The position numbers and the translations under genes are program-made. Below, one piece after another: positions 42,300 to 50,759 of a stretch of 64,000 bases of DNA; within the stretch, counting starts at the first letter, position 1, and the number at the start of each line of letters is the position of its first letter. Under the pieces are notes generated by a model, which was not told the DNA's origin, ran no database searches, and saw nothing but the letters and a program-made list of their open reading frames with translations. Source of the stretch: Taibaiella sp965229095 (GTDB taxonomy: Bacteria; Bacteroidota; Bacteroidia; Chitinophagales; Chitinophagaceae); the NCBI GenBank assembly GCA_965229095.1, contig OZ245855.1, positions 5,244,230 to 5,308,229 on the forward strand. The letters run 5' to 3'.

Positions 42300-42307
42300 T
42301 ATTTTTG
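42300..42307 (+). promoter_or_regulatory. -7 promoter box of the BatA-type gene, 5 nt from the ATG
   Basis: Reads TATTTTTG (TAnnTTTG), ending 5 nt before the ATG at 42313; the divergent partner of the box at 42212-42219. Confidence 0.6.
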
Positions 42308-42312
42308 AAGCT

Positions 42313-44379
42313 ATGGGCTTCTTATTCCCTTTGTTTTTACTGGCAGGTGTAGCCTTGGCTATCCCTGTACTGATCCACCTGTTCAACCTGAGACGCTATA
42401 AACGCGTCAACTTTCCGGATACCCGTTTTCTGAGGAACATACAATTGTCGACCAAAAGACAATCCAAAATACGCAACTGGCGGTTGCTGGCCATGCGTCT
42501 GTTGTTCCTGGCAGCCCTTATCCTGGCTTTTGCGCAACCGTATACCGGTGGTAATAAGGCTATAGAAAACAAAGCTACCATAGCGGCGATCTATATCGAC
42601 AACTCGTACAGTATGACCATTGGCGACGGGCAGGAAAGCCTGTTGCAGCAGGCCAAAAACAAAGCCCGCCAATTGATCGCTGCCTCCGATGAACGTGCGC
42701 GTTATATCCTGCTCAGTAACGATAAGCTTTCGGCTACAAGACCTATGTTGCGCAGTGAAGCATTACAGGCGCTCGCTGCGGTAAAACCCGTTGCCCGTAT
42801 TGCTACGCTGAAGCAGGTAATGAACAGCATCGCGGCTGCACAAACCAATGAGCGGAAAGAGAAATGGAATATTTACCTGTTCAGCGATCTGCAGCAGAGT
42901 GCTTTTCCCGATGTCGGCGGCAAGGTAACACAACCCGCTAATGCCACGATATATGCTTACCCGCTCCGGGCCGGGAAGGCAAGCAACCTTTATATCGATA
43001 CTGCTTATTTCCTTTCGCCCAACCTGGATACGCGTCAGCCTAATCCGCTAGTGGTAAGTGTAAAGCAAAGTGGTGCGGGCAGGGAGCGTACCAGCAACCT
43101 GAAAGTGAGTGTAGGGGGACAGGTACGTGCGGTAAGTACGATAGATATGCAGGAAAATGCTGTGCTTACCGATACGCTTTCTTTACAATTGAATGGTACC
43201 GGCTGGCAGGATATCAGCCTTACGCTGGAAGATCATCCACTGAGTTTTGACGATACCTTCAGGATTGCGGCGCGTACTGCCCCCGGCCTTTCCGTGCTGG
43301 TGCTCGGCGACAATACGATCAATCCTTACCTGCAAGCGGCCTTCCGTACGTACCAGGGCTTTAAGGTACAACTGGAAAACAGCAACGCGATCAATAAGGC
43401 GCAATGGCCGCAATACAGCCTCATCATTCTGCAAAACCTGAGTATTATTACGCCGGCCCTGCAGGAGGCTGTAAAGGAAGCGCTGCAGCGCGGACAGAAT
43501 ATCCTGGTATTCCCCGGCAGTATCCCCAATCCGGAAAGCTTTAACCAATCGTTGAAGGCATGGGGCGACATTACGCTGGGTAAGGAAGATACTTCAAAAC
43601 AACAGGTGGTATCGCTGCAACAGGCACATCCCTTGCTGCACGATATCTTTGAAAAGATACCCGATAATATCCAACTGCCCGTTACTATAAAGCGTTATCC
43701 TATCGATGCTTCGCTGGCTGCCAACCAGCAGTCGCTGATGAGCTTCCGCGACGGAAAGCCTTTCCTGGCGCAGTATTCGCTGATGCAGGGAAAATTATAC
43801 CTCTGTGCTTCGGGGCTGGATGATCGCAGCTCCAATTTTGCCCTGAGCTATTTCTTTGTGCCTATCCTGTATAAGATGGCGGTGCAAAGCGGTGGCGGCA
43901 ATATGTATGCGATGTCGATCGGAAGTAATACGCCGATGTGGCTTCCTGTTGCCGGCTCTGATGATCGCAAAGTGTGGCACTTGTCCCGCAATGGCTTCGA
44001 TGCCATTCCTGCACAGCGTCCTTCGGGTATCGGTGTCGAGCTTTACCTCAACAATGCGGTTAAAGAAGCCGGGTTTTACAACTTGTACAGCGAAGCTTCC
44101 AAAGACAGTGTACTGGTAGGCCTGAATGCGGACCGCAAAGAATCTGTACTGGATTATGTGAGCCGGGAAAAGGTGGGAAGCCTCTTGCAGCCGGACAAAA
44201 TAACCTGGCTGGACGATAAAGCGGTAAAGCAGTATGGCTGGAACACGGTACAGTCCCCGTTCCCCATCTGGAAAATATGTTTGGTGATCGCCCTGCTTTG
44301 TCTTGCCGGAGAGACTTACCTGTTGCTGCGTAAACCTAAAATGAAAACTGGGGAAGGGCAGGAAGCTGTGGCAGTATAA
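42313..44379 (+). CDS. BatA/vWA-type membrane protein
   Basis: 688 residues. The N-terminus is the BatA domain (TM1 about 5-23, LFLLAGVALAIPVLIHLFNLRRYKRVNF; TM2 about 58-76, RLLFLAALILAFAQPY). A von Willebrand A-like domain follows, with IYIDNSYSMTIGDG as a MIDAS-like DxSxS (about 93-103) and IYLFSDLQQSAF. A glutamine-amidotransferase-like region about 325-420 (LSVLVLGDNTINPYLQAAF, LIILQNLSIITPALQ) comes next, and the chain ends with a TM at about 655-675. Similar proteins belong to aerotolerance-type (Bat) systems, but the other bat genes are absent here. The function is unknown. Confidence 0.9.
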   Translation: MGFLFPLFLLAGVALAIPVLIHLFNLRRYKRVNFPDTRFLRNIQLSTKRQSKIRNWRLLAMRLLFLAALILAFAQPYTGGNKAIENKATIAAIYIDNSYSMTIGDGQESLLQQAKNKARQLIAASDERARYILLSNDKLSATRPMLRSEALQALAAVKPVARIATLKQVMNSIAAAQTNERKEKWNIYLFSDLQQSAFPDVGGKVTQPANATIYAYPLRAGKASNLYIDTAYFLSPNLDTRQPNPLVVSVKQSGAGRERTSNLKVSVGGQVRAVSTIDMQENAVLTDTLSLQLNGTGWQDISLTLEDHPLSFDDTFRIAARTAPGLSVLVLGDNTINPYLQAAFRTYQGFKVQLENSNAINKAQWPQYSLIILQNLSIITPALQEAVKEALQRGQNILVFPGSIPNPESFNQSLKAWGDITLGKEDTSKQQVVSLQQAHPLLHDIFEKIPDNIQLPVTIKRYPIDASLAANQQSLMSFRDGKPFLAQYSLMQGKLYLCASGLDDRSSNFALSYFFVPILYKMAVQSGGGNMYAMSIGSNTPMWLPVAGSDDRKVWHLSRNGFDAIPAQRPSGIGVELYLNNAVKEAGFYNLYSEASKDSVLVGLNADRKESVLDYVSREKVGSLLQPDKITWLDDKAVKQYGWNTVQSPFPIWKICLVIALLCLAGETYLLLRKPKMKTGEGQEAVAV

Positions 44380-44474
44380 TTGAAGATTCTAGCAGACTAT
44401 CCTTGTTTAATTGTTTCTCGCCATGTCGCAACGGCAGCGAGAAAAGACTTGTTTGCCGGTCAACGCCAAGCCGG

Positions 44475-44583
44475 GTCATCCTGAGGTCTGCAACGCAACC
44501 GAAGGATTTTGGGCGCTATGGCTCAAGCGTACGTACCCGAGATCCCTCATTTCACAAGCTGCGCAAGCTTCATTCGGGATGAT
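44475..44583 (-). repeat. Dispersed intergenic repeat, full copy 3, inverted
   Basis: The reverse complement of 44475-44583 matches both ends of the 30021-30126 element, including TCATCCCGAATG, CTTGCGCAGC, TGTGAAATGAGGGATCT and AGACCTCAGGATGAC. The middle about 30 bases differ. It lies in the 264-base gap between the BatA-type gene and the FRG gene; otherwise I see nothing in that gap. Confidence 0.8.
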
Positions 44584-44643
44584 CGTGTGTGTTATAGGAT
44601 GGCCGGTAGGTGTATTGGTGGTCTATATACAAGCTATATTCCT

Positions 44644-45477
44644 TTATATCTTCCACAGCTTTGTTGCGTTCTTTTCGCGGTACCAGCGGGCCAGCCATTT
44701 GGATATGCCGTCCAGGCCAGGATAGATGATGCGCTCGGTAATATTGGCCTGATCCAGCTTATCCCGTATTTCCCATTTAAGCCCTGCCGGGATAATGATC
44801 TTTTTATAAAGCCCAGGGAATTGTTGCAACCATTTATATTTGTCCGTATCGGGGTTCAGCATAAAAGAGAATAAGGCAAACTGGTTCACGATCCGGTCGT
44901 CCATAGAGGGTGGTTCAAAAAAGAGAATGGCATTGCCATTGGTCTTTTCAAATTGTTCGATCTCCTCAATAGAATCGCCGATATATCTTTTTAACTCGTT
45001 CGAGGTAAAAGACAATGTTTTTTGTCGCAGCAATTTATCTTTCAGCACTTGCGGAAACTGGTTCTTGATCGCTACAAAATCCACCACCCATACAATGCCG
45101 TCCTTGGAAAAGGTAGAGATGTCGTCGGTCATAAAATGCAGGGCCACATTGGGCGAGAAGGTCCAGTCGAGCAGCCGGGTGGGTAAGCCGTGGTGCTGGC
45201 CCAGGGAGATCCAGTTCCAGATATTGTTGTAGTTGTCGATAAGGGTATTGATGGGGGAATATTTCTGGAAGTTGCGGATCAGGTGGTATTCCACTTCAGA
45301 AGGTTTGCGCCCTATACGCTGCAGGCTGGTTTCGAGGCCGTAATTTTTATCCGAAACACCCCTGTAGGCATATTGCGACCGGAACCGGTCTTTGTCATGT
45401 TCATAAATATTGAACAGGTCTGTTTGCAGGTCGGTCCAGCTTTCCGCTTCAAAGGTGTGCTCATCGATGGGTTTCAT
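44644..45477 (-). CDS. FRG domain protein
   Basis: 277 residues from the ATG at 45477 (an in-frame ATG at 45519 adds a basic, non-conserved stretch). The FRG signature is YAYRGVSDKNYGLETSLQRIG near the start, followed by LGQHHGLPTRLLDWTFSPNVALHF, the HxGxxTRLLDWS-type motif typical of the family. FRG domains are predicted nucleotide- or RNA-linked modules and appear both in defence-type islands and alone. There are no other domains, signal peptide or membrane segments. It is isolated between a dispersed repeat and an operon transcribed in the same direction. Confidence 0.88.
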   Translation of the reverse strand: MKPIDEHTFEAESWTDLQTDLFNIYEHDKDRFRSQYAYRGVSDKNYGLETSLQRIGRKPSEVEYHLIRNFQKYSPINTLIDNYNNIWNWISLGQHHGLPTRLLDWTFSPNVALHFMTDDISTFSKDGIVWVVDFVAIKNQFPQVLKDKLLRQKTLSFTSNELKRYIGDSIEEIEQFEKTNGNAILFFEPPSMDDRIVNQFALFSFMLNPDTDKYKWLQQFPGLYKKIIIPAGLKWEIRDKLDQANITERIIYPGLDGISKWLARWYREKNATKLWKI

Positions 45478-45609
45478 AGTATCTTGTTTGTGGCGTTGTT
45501 TGGTAGCTACAAGATACACTTTCTGCGCTGTTAAACCTATCTGTTAAGTCTTCTCACTTATATCTGCACTATAGAACCTTTGAGACCCTATAAAACAGGT
45601 TCGGTACAA

Positions 45610-45646
45610 AACAAAGGCCAGCCCGCAGTGCAGGTTGGCCTTTGTT
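45610..45646 (-). terminator. Terminator of the hydrolase-aroK-DUF423 operon
   Basis: A 14-bp stem with one G-T pair (45610-45623 and 45633-45646) and a 9-nt loop, 17 bases past the DUF423 stop. It lies upstream of the FRG gene. Confidence 0.8.
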
Positions 45647-45663
45647 GTTATCAAAGCGTTGTG

Positions 45664-46056
45664 TTATTTTTTCTTTACGTTAATGCCCGCGAGTAAGCAC
45701 AGCCAGCCCAGGATAAAGAACAGGCCGCCTATCGGGGTCAATATGCCCAGGCCGGCCAGGCCCAGGGAGGCTGTTGTCTTAAGGTATACCAGCAAATAGA
45801 TAGAACCGGAAAACAGGATAATGCCTGCTATAAAGGCCAGGGTAGCCCTGCGTATCCAGGCGGAAGGAAAGGCCAGATGCAGGATACCGGCAATGGCTAA
45901 CGCAAAGCTGTGGTAAAACTGGTATTTAACGGCTGTCTCGTACGAGTCCCTGAGATCGGGTGTCAGTATGGGACGCAGGGCATGTGCACCCATAGCGCCC
46001 ACGATCACGCCTATAAGGGCAAAAAGAATAGCGGCTGTCAATGCTGGCTTATACAT
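45664..46056 (-). CDS. DUF423 family membrane protein
   Basis: 130 residues, almost entirely four TM helices (about 5-25, 45-63, 70-88 and 96-120). The start MYKPALTAAILFALIGVIVGAMGAHALRP and the following LRDSYETAVKYQFYHSFALAIAG match DUF423 (YgdD-like) proteins of unknown function. Its ATG overlaps the aroK stop (TGATG), so translation is coupled. Last gene of the hydrolase-aroK unit. Confidence 0.92.
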   Translation of the reverse strand: MYKPALTAAILFALIGVIVGAMGAHALRPILTPDLRDSYETAVKYQFYHSFALAIAGILHLAFPSAWIRRATLAFIAGIILFSGSIYLLVYLKTTASLGLAGLGILTPIGGLFFILGWLCLLAGINVKKK

Positions 46057-46586
46057 CAGAGCGAAAGATTATGGTCTGAAAGATATTGTTCGATTGCTTG
46101 GGCAAAGGTACTGAGGCTGGCTTTATCTGTATCTATTTTGAGATGTGCCTGCTCGTATATTTCTTTTCTTTTCCTGTACAGCTCCGATAGCTTTCCTGCC
46201 AGCTCTTCCCTGTCGCCATTGCTGAGCAAAGGCCGTTCGATGTGCTGCCCGGTAATATTGGCCAGCAAGGCTTCCAGGCTGGTTTCCAGGTAAAGCACGC
46301 AACCGTTCTCCTTCATCAATTGAAGATTGTCTTTATAGCAGGGAGCACCGCCGCCGGTAGCTATTATTACCTTGTCGGGGTATTGCTGTATGATCGCCCG
46401 GACTGCTGCGTGTTCTCTTTCACGGAAGTATTCCTCTCCTTTACGGAAGAGCAGAGGAATGCTTGTTTGTTCCCTGGCTTCTATAAAGTGGTCCATATCT
46501 ACGCTCTGGTAGTGGAATCGTTCGGCCAACTGTTGCATCCAGTAAGATTTGCCGCTACCGGGCATGCCGGTCAGGAATATGCGCAT
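46056..46586 (-). CDS. aroK: Shikimate kinase
   Basis: Phosphorylates shikimate at the 3-OH with ATP in aromatic amino-acid synthesis. The 176 residues show the P-loop GMPGSGKSY (about 7-14), the shikimate-binding VDMDHFIE and FRKGEEYFRERE, the central IIATGGGAPC and the LID region HIERPLLS. All are intact at normal length. It lies 13 bases after the alpha/beta hydrolase gene and overlaps the DUF423 start. Confidence 0.96.
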   Translation of the reverse strand: MRIFLTGMPGSGKSYWMQQLAERFHYQSVDMDHFIEAREQTSIPLLFRKGEEYFREREHAAVRAIIQQYPDKVIIATGGGAPCYKDNLQLMKENGCVLYLETSLEALLANITGQHIERPLLSNGDREELAGKLSELYRKRKEIYEQAHLKIDTDKASLSTFAQAIEQYLSDHNLSL

Positions 46587-46599
46587 GGTCCGGGAATTT

Positions 46600-47406
46600 T
46601 TAAATCAGTGCTTTTTGTATTTCGGGTAGCAAGGCCGCTTCCAACAGGTTATGGCCGCTATCCATGATATGGAGGTGGGCAGTTTTGAGGTTTTTTACAA
46701 AACGCTCGCCCTGAACCGGCGGGAATATACGGTCGTGCTTACCCATAAATACATGGGTTTCGATCTTGTACTTGTTGAGGTTCCATTTGATAGCCGCTAT
46801 ATTTACTACCAGCTTGCTGGTTACGGGCCATACATAGGAAAGCTGGTGTCTTACTTTTTCATCGGTAAGGTTGATCTTTGCAAACTTAAACCGGGATTCG
46901 TCGATGATCTTGTACTTTCTCAGGAAATCGACGCGGTTGAGCCATTGCTCCGGCCGTTGCATCATACTTTTAAAGATGACTTTGCCTATAGGGTTGCGGG
47001 TTGCGATCTGGTACCAGTAATTTTTTTCGAGGCCATCGGCGGCCAGCAATACCAGGTTCTCGATCCAGTTAGGTTGCTGTTCCGCGATATTAAGGCATAC
47101 CCTGCCGCCCAGGCTGTACCCGAGCAGGGAGAATTTTTCAACGCCAAAATCGTTCCTGATACCTTGCACGATCGCCATCAGGTCTTTCTTCCGGAAATAG
47201 GCATCTGTCCAGCGGCTGAGGCCATGCCCCGGCAGGTCTATAGCGATGATAGTATATTCTTCTTCCAAGAGCTGTGCGATAGGGGCGAAGATAGCGGCAT
47301 CGTTACCAAAGCCGTGAAAGGCTATCAGTAATTTGCTGCCTTTGCCCATACGCAGGCAATGTATTTCGTTGTTGTTGTATTTTAATATTCCTGGTTGCGG
47401 TAACAT
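46600..47406 (-). CDS. Alpha/beta-hydrolase
   Basis: 268 residues. The nucleophile elbow is LLGYSLGGRVCL (Ser at about 115), the oxyanion strand is LLIAFHGFGNDAAIF, the acid is in GKHDRIFPP and the His in MDSGHNLLE. The triad is complete, so it is probably an active esterase- or lactonase-type enzyme. No signal peptide. The substrate is unknown. It is first in the unit with aroK and DUF423. Confidence 0.9.
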   Translation of the reverse strand: MLPQPGILKYNNNEIHCLRMGKGSKLLIAFHGFGNDAAIFAPIAQLLEEEYTIIAIDLPGHGLSRWTDAYFRKKDLMAIVQGIRNDFGVEKFSLLGYSLGGRVCLNIAEQQPNWIENLVLLAADGLEKNYWYQIATRNPIGKVIFKSMMQRPEQWLNRVDFLRKYKIIDESRFKFAKINLTDEKVRHQLSYVWPVTSKLVVNIAAIKWNLNKYKIETHVFMGKHDRIFPPVQGERFVKNLKTAHLHIMDSGHNLLEAALLPEIQKALI

Positions 47407-47420
47407 CCTGCTGAAATTCA

Positions 47421-47454
47421 GAGAGCAGAACTCCGTTGTGGGAATTCTGCTCTC
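47421..47454 (-). terminator. Hairpin after lepB
   Basis: A 14-bp stem with one mismatch (47421-47434 and 47441-47454), 22 bases past the lepB stop and just before the hydrolase ATG. It is not followed by a strong T-run. Confidence 0.6.
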
Positions 47455-47475
47455 GCCTGTTATATAATGTATCTT

Positions 47476-48717
47476 TTATTTCTGTAGCGTTCCTACACCG
47501 CGGAGCAGACGTCCCCAGCGGATTCCTTTCTGCGAGTAGGCATCGGGCTGGCCATCGGGTGGTGTGCTGCCATAGCTCAGCCAAACGAAGGATGCTTTGC
47601 CCACCACATGGTCTTCGGGTACGAAGCCCCAGAAGCGGGAGTCGGCAGAGTTATGCCTGTTGTCTCCCATTAGCCAGAAGTAATCCATTTTAAAGGTGTA
47701 TTTGGCAGCTTCCTGGTCGTTGATATAGTATTTGCCGTCTTTCTCGGCGAACTTGTTCTTTTCGTATATCTCGATCGCTCTCCGGTACATAGCTATATTG
47801 GCAGGGGTCAGGTCTATGGTCATATCCTTTTTGGGAATAAGGATGGGACCGTAGTTGTCCTGGTTCCAGGGGAACAGAGCCGGTTGTTGCGGGTAGGTGC
47901 TTTGACCGCTACCGTTCACAAAACCTTTGGGTTCAACATAAGGTGCAATACTGGTTACGCCGGGCAATTTGCTGACCGTGGTCATGGTCTCGTATTCCAT
48001 TTCCATTACGGGGCCGCCGGTAGCATTATTGATGCCTTTGAACAGGATATGGTTTTCTTCCATGAAATCTACATCAGGATGGAACTGCGGGGTAACCTGC
48101 AATTGGTAATCTATACGCTGGTGCGGAAATATCTCTGCTTTCTGGCCGTTCACATACAGGATACCGTCTATTACTTCAATTTTATCGCCGGGTATCCCTA
48201 CGCAACGTTTGATATAGTTTTCTTTTTTATCTACAGGACGGGTAATGATCTCGGTACGTGCCCATACGCTTGCCCTGCCTTTGGTCCTTACATCTTCGTA
48301 ATAGTCCCTGGCCGGATCGTCGGTCATCACGGTATCGTTGTTGGGGAAGTTGAATACGACCACATCGTAACGTTTGATCTTGCCGAAGCCAGGCAGCCTG
48401 CGGTATTTCCATTGTACGGCGTCGCTATAGGACTTGCCGCCGAATATAGGCATGGTATTGTGTACCAAAGGCACGGCCAGCGGCGTCATGGGCATACGCG
48501 GACCATAAGCGACCTTGCTTACAAACAGGTAATCGTTGACCAACATGGTACCTTCCATCGATCCCGAAGGAATGGTATAGGCTTCGATAAAAAAGGTGCG
48601 GATAAGGGTCGCTGCTACAATCGCAAATAAAGCCGCATCCAGCCATTCTCTCCAGACCGGTTTCTTTTTCTTGTTAGGATCCTGCTCTTTTTTCTTTTTC
48701 CAGAAAGCTAAACGCAT
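47476..48717 (-). CDS. lepB: Signal peptidase I
   Basis: Cleaves Sec-type signal peptides at the outer face of the cytoplasmic membrane. A basic N-terminus precedes a single TM (about 27-46). The catalytic Ser53 is in YTIPSGSMEGTM and the general-base Lys170 in NYIKRCVGIPGD. The conserved C-terminal box is WLMGDNRHNSADSRFWGFV. At 413 residues it carries a long insert between the Lys and the C-terminal box, as other Bacteroidota LepB proteins do. A TATTTTTG -7 box lies 82 nt upstream. Confidence 0.96.
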   Translation of the reverse strand: MRLAFWKKKKEQDPNKKKKPVWREWLDAALFAIVAATLIRTFFIEAYTIPSGSMEGTMLVNDYLFVSKVAYGPRMPMTPLAVPLVHNTMPIFGGKSYSDAVQWKYRRLPGFGKIKRYDVVVFNFPNNDTVMTDDPARDYYEDVRTKGRASVWARTEIITRPVDKKENYIKRCVGIPGDKIEVIDGILYVNGQKAEIFPHQRIDYQLQVTPQFHPDVDFMEENHILFKGINNATGGPVMEMEYETMTTVSKLPGVTSIAPYVEPKGFVNGSGQSTYPQQPALFPWNQDNYGPILIPKKDMTIDLTPANIAMYRRAIEIYEKNKFAEKDGKYYINDQEAAKYTFKMDYFWLMGDNRHNSADSRFWGFVPEDHVVGKASFVWLSYGSTPPDGQPDAYSQKGIRWGRLLRGVGTLQK

Positions 48718-48799
48718 ATACAGTGTAAGGTGTTGATAAAAATATCGGATAAAATAGTGTTCTCCGCTAACTCTTCTTGCGGATAATACCTATTAGCGT

Positions 48800-48807
48800 C
48801 AAAAATA
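48800..48807 (-). promoter_or_regulatory. -7 promoter box of lepB
   Basis: On the minus strand it reads TATTTTTG (TAnnTTTG), 82 nt before the ATG at 48717. Confidence 0.5.
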
Positions 48808-48902
48808 GCAACTTATTGCCAATAAGGCGCTTTTGATTTGCGCTTTCGGCGAAAGATAGGTAAATGGCCTGTTAAAGGCCGTGAACTACGGAACCGGGCA
48901 GG

Positions 48903-48949
48903 TGTTATATGCGAAGCCCGTACACAGGGTACGGGCTTCGCATGTAACA
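48903..48949 (-). terminator. Long hairpin terminator of the DUF4836 gene
   Basis: A 20-bp stem with one G-T pair (48903-48922 and 48930-48949) around a 7-nt loop, 21 bases past the stop at 48971. Confidence 0.75.
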
Positions 48950-48970
48950 GGCCGGTTTTGGTATAGTCGC

Positions 48971-50677
48971 TTAAATAGCTTCGGCTGCCGCTGCGGTATC
49001 CACTGCGGCTTCGGTGGTATCGTCGCCGGGTACCACATCGTCTATATCGTCGCTGTCCTGACTTTCAGCTTCCCTTACTTTTTTGTAAAAACGCATGATC
49101 TGCAACAGGCTGTTCTCGTCCTTGTTCACGAAAGTGGCTTCAAAATGGAAGTCGGTATGGTCGCCTTTTACTTTGCCGCCATGTGCCGAAACCGCATCCA
49201 GCAGGTTTTTACCTTCTTTGAAGAGGGCAGTATCCTGTTTGCCATACAGCAGGTCCAATGGCGCTGTTTGTATAGAATTCCTGATGTCGAGGAAGAAACC
49301 GTAAGGGCTGTTCTTCACTTCGACAGGTACCTTGAAGGCTGCATTGCCCGGCGATTGCAGGTAGGCGCCGGCCACGGCAGGTTCGGTCGATATGGCTACA
49401 TAATCGCCGTTGGTAACCAGGTGTACAAAGCCGGCCGAATAGGTGTTGGGCGCTGTGCTGGCCAGCATCTGGTTGCTTATCGCTACCTGCAACAGCTTGT
49501 CAAAGGCGGCTTTATCTTTTAATTTGAAAGAAAATACTGCTTTATACGAAGATACCGGTTTGGCATAATTCACGGAAGAGCCGGCCAAGGTATAAGACTG
49601 GCTTTCGGTAGTTACGGAAAAATCGGTGATGGCCAGCAGAAAGTCGCCGCTGAACGCATTCAGAACGTCGTCGAGGGTAAGGCCGTATTCTTTCAGGCCC
49701 AGCCCGGCCAGGGGCAGTACGCCCATAGTATCCAGCATGATTTTTACACCCATCGGGTTGATGTGGTAGCTCATCATCAGGTTGAGCTGGTTGCCTTGCA
49801 CTTTTTTGAGCAAGTCGTCGTTGGTCGACTTGGCTTCCAGCGCTTCTGCAACGGCTTTAACCGAAGGATTGAAATAATAAGTAGCATCACCGGTGATCTT
49901 TCCTTTTTCAAAATTCACACCACCGGCGATAAAGGCGTCTTTCAGCAATTTCTTCTGCGAGCCCATTACGGCGCCGGCAGTGCCCAATTGATCCTGGGGC
50001 AGGCTGTTCATCAGGGATTCGTAGTTGAGCCAGAAGCTGATGTCGTTGCTTGCTTTTACCAGGTCGGCAAACTTCTTATTGCTAGCGATACTTTGCTCTT
50101 CGGGCATGCTAAAGGTCTTCTGTATTTCTTCGGCCAGGATAACGGCATTATTAGCATCTGAAGCGAGTTGACCATTGTCGGACCATGCCGGTGCGGGCGT
50201 AGTGGCCGCAATGATGGCCGTATTTTTGTCCCAGCCCACGCAAAGATTTTTATCCAGGGTCGCCAAAGACAACTTGTCTTTCGTTTCTATTTTGGCTTCT
50301 TTGAATTGTTTTTTGATAAAAGCACCAAATTTATCCGCATCCTTAAGCGGGACCACTACCATAAACCTGGATTTGCTGCTCAGGCGCTGATCGGGTTGGG
50401 CATAAGCATAAACAATACCGGTGAATAATTCGACGCCCATTTCTTCGATATTGAACGAAGCGCTGTCGCCACTGGCATTGCTGAATATTTCCTTGAACAT
50501 AGGGCTGCCCGAAAGCATGCTCAATCCCGCTTTCTGAAGGAGTTGGCCGGTATTGATACTGATGATGCCACTGGCATCTTTGGAGATGTAACGGAGACTT
50601 TTATTTGTTTTACCGCAACCGGCCAGTAACAGCAGGAGGCAGCAGGCAATAGGGAAAAAACGGAGTGCTTTTAGCAT
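48971..50677 (-). CDS. DUF4836 family lipoprotein
   Basis: 568 residues from the ATG at 50677, which begins directly with a lipoprotein leader (LLLLLAGC, Cys21); a 16-residue upstream extension would spoil it. The mature part follows the DUF4836 pattern: LRYISKDASGIISINTGQLL near the start, FMVVVPLKDADKFGAFIKK, paired repeats of ferredoxin-like strands, and a Pro/Glu/Asp-rich acidic tail (about 535-568). The family is Bacteroidota-specific and of unknown function; envelope location follows from the lipobox. It has its own -7 box at 50696-50703. Confidence 0.9.
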   Translation of the reverse strand: MLKALRFFPIACCLLLLLAGCGKTNKSLRYISKDASGIISINTGQLLQKAGLSMLSGSPMFKEIFSNASGDSASFNIEEMGVELFTGIVYAYAQPDQRLSSKSRFMVVVPLKDADKFGAFIKKQFKEAKIETKDKLSLATLDKNLCVGWDKNTAIIAATTPAPAWSDNGQLASDANNAVILAEEIQKTFSMPEEQSIASNKKFADLVKASNDISFWLNYESLMNSLPQDQLGTAGAVMGSQKKLLKDAFIAGGVNFEKGKITGDATYYFNPSVKAVAEALEAKSTNDDLLKKVQGNQLNLMMSYHINPMGVKIMLDTMGVLPLAGLGLKEYGLTLDDVLNAFSGDFLLAITDFSVTTESQSYTLAGSSVNYAKPVSSYKAVFSFKLKDKAAFDKLLQVAISNQMLASTAPNTYSAGFVHLVTNGDYVAISTEPAVAGAYLQSPGNAAFKVPVEVKNSPYGFFLDIRNSIQTAPLDLLYGKQDTALFKEGKNLLDAVSAHGGKVKGDHTDFHFEATFVNKDENSLLQIMRFYKKVREAESQDSDDIDDVVPGDDTTEAAVDTAAAAEAI

Positions 50678-50695
50678 GGATAAAGTTTTAACTGG

Positions 50696-50703
50696 CAAAA
50701 TTA
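50696..50703 (-). promoter_or_regulatory. -7 promoter box of the DUF4836 gene
   Basis: On the minus strand it reads TAATTTTG (TAnnTTTG), 18 nt before the ATG at 50677; supports that start. Confidence 0.6.
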
Positions 50704-50734
50704 AATAAGCCTTGTCATATAACAAGGCTTATTT
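50703..50734 (-). terminator. Terminator of the DUF3127 gene
   Basis: A 13-bp perfect stem (50703-50715 and 50722-50734) with a 6-nt loop, 25 bases past the stop at 50760. The -7 box of the next gene touches its left arm. Confidence 0.8.
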
Positions 50735-50759
50735 TAAGTACGGTAGGCGGGGCTGCGAT

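Noticed and set aside
47884..48630. 248-codon frame antisense to lepB
   Set aside because: It mirrors lepB, whose catalytic residues and conserved boxes are all on the minus strand.
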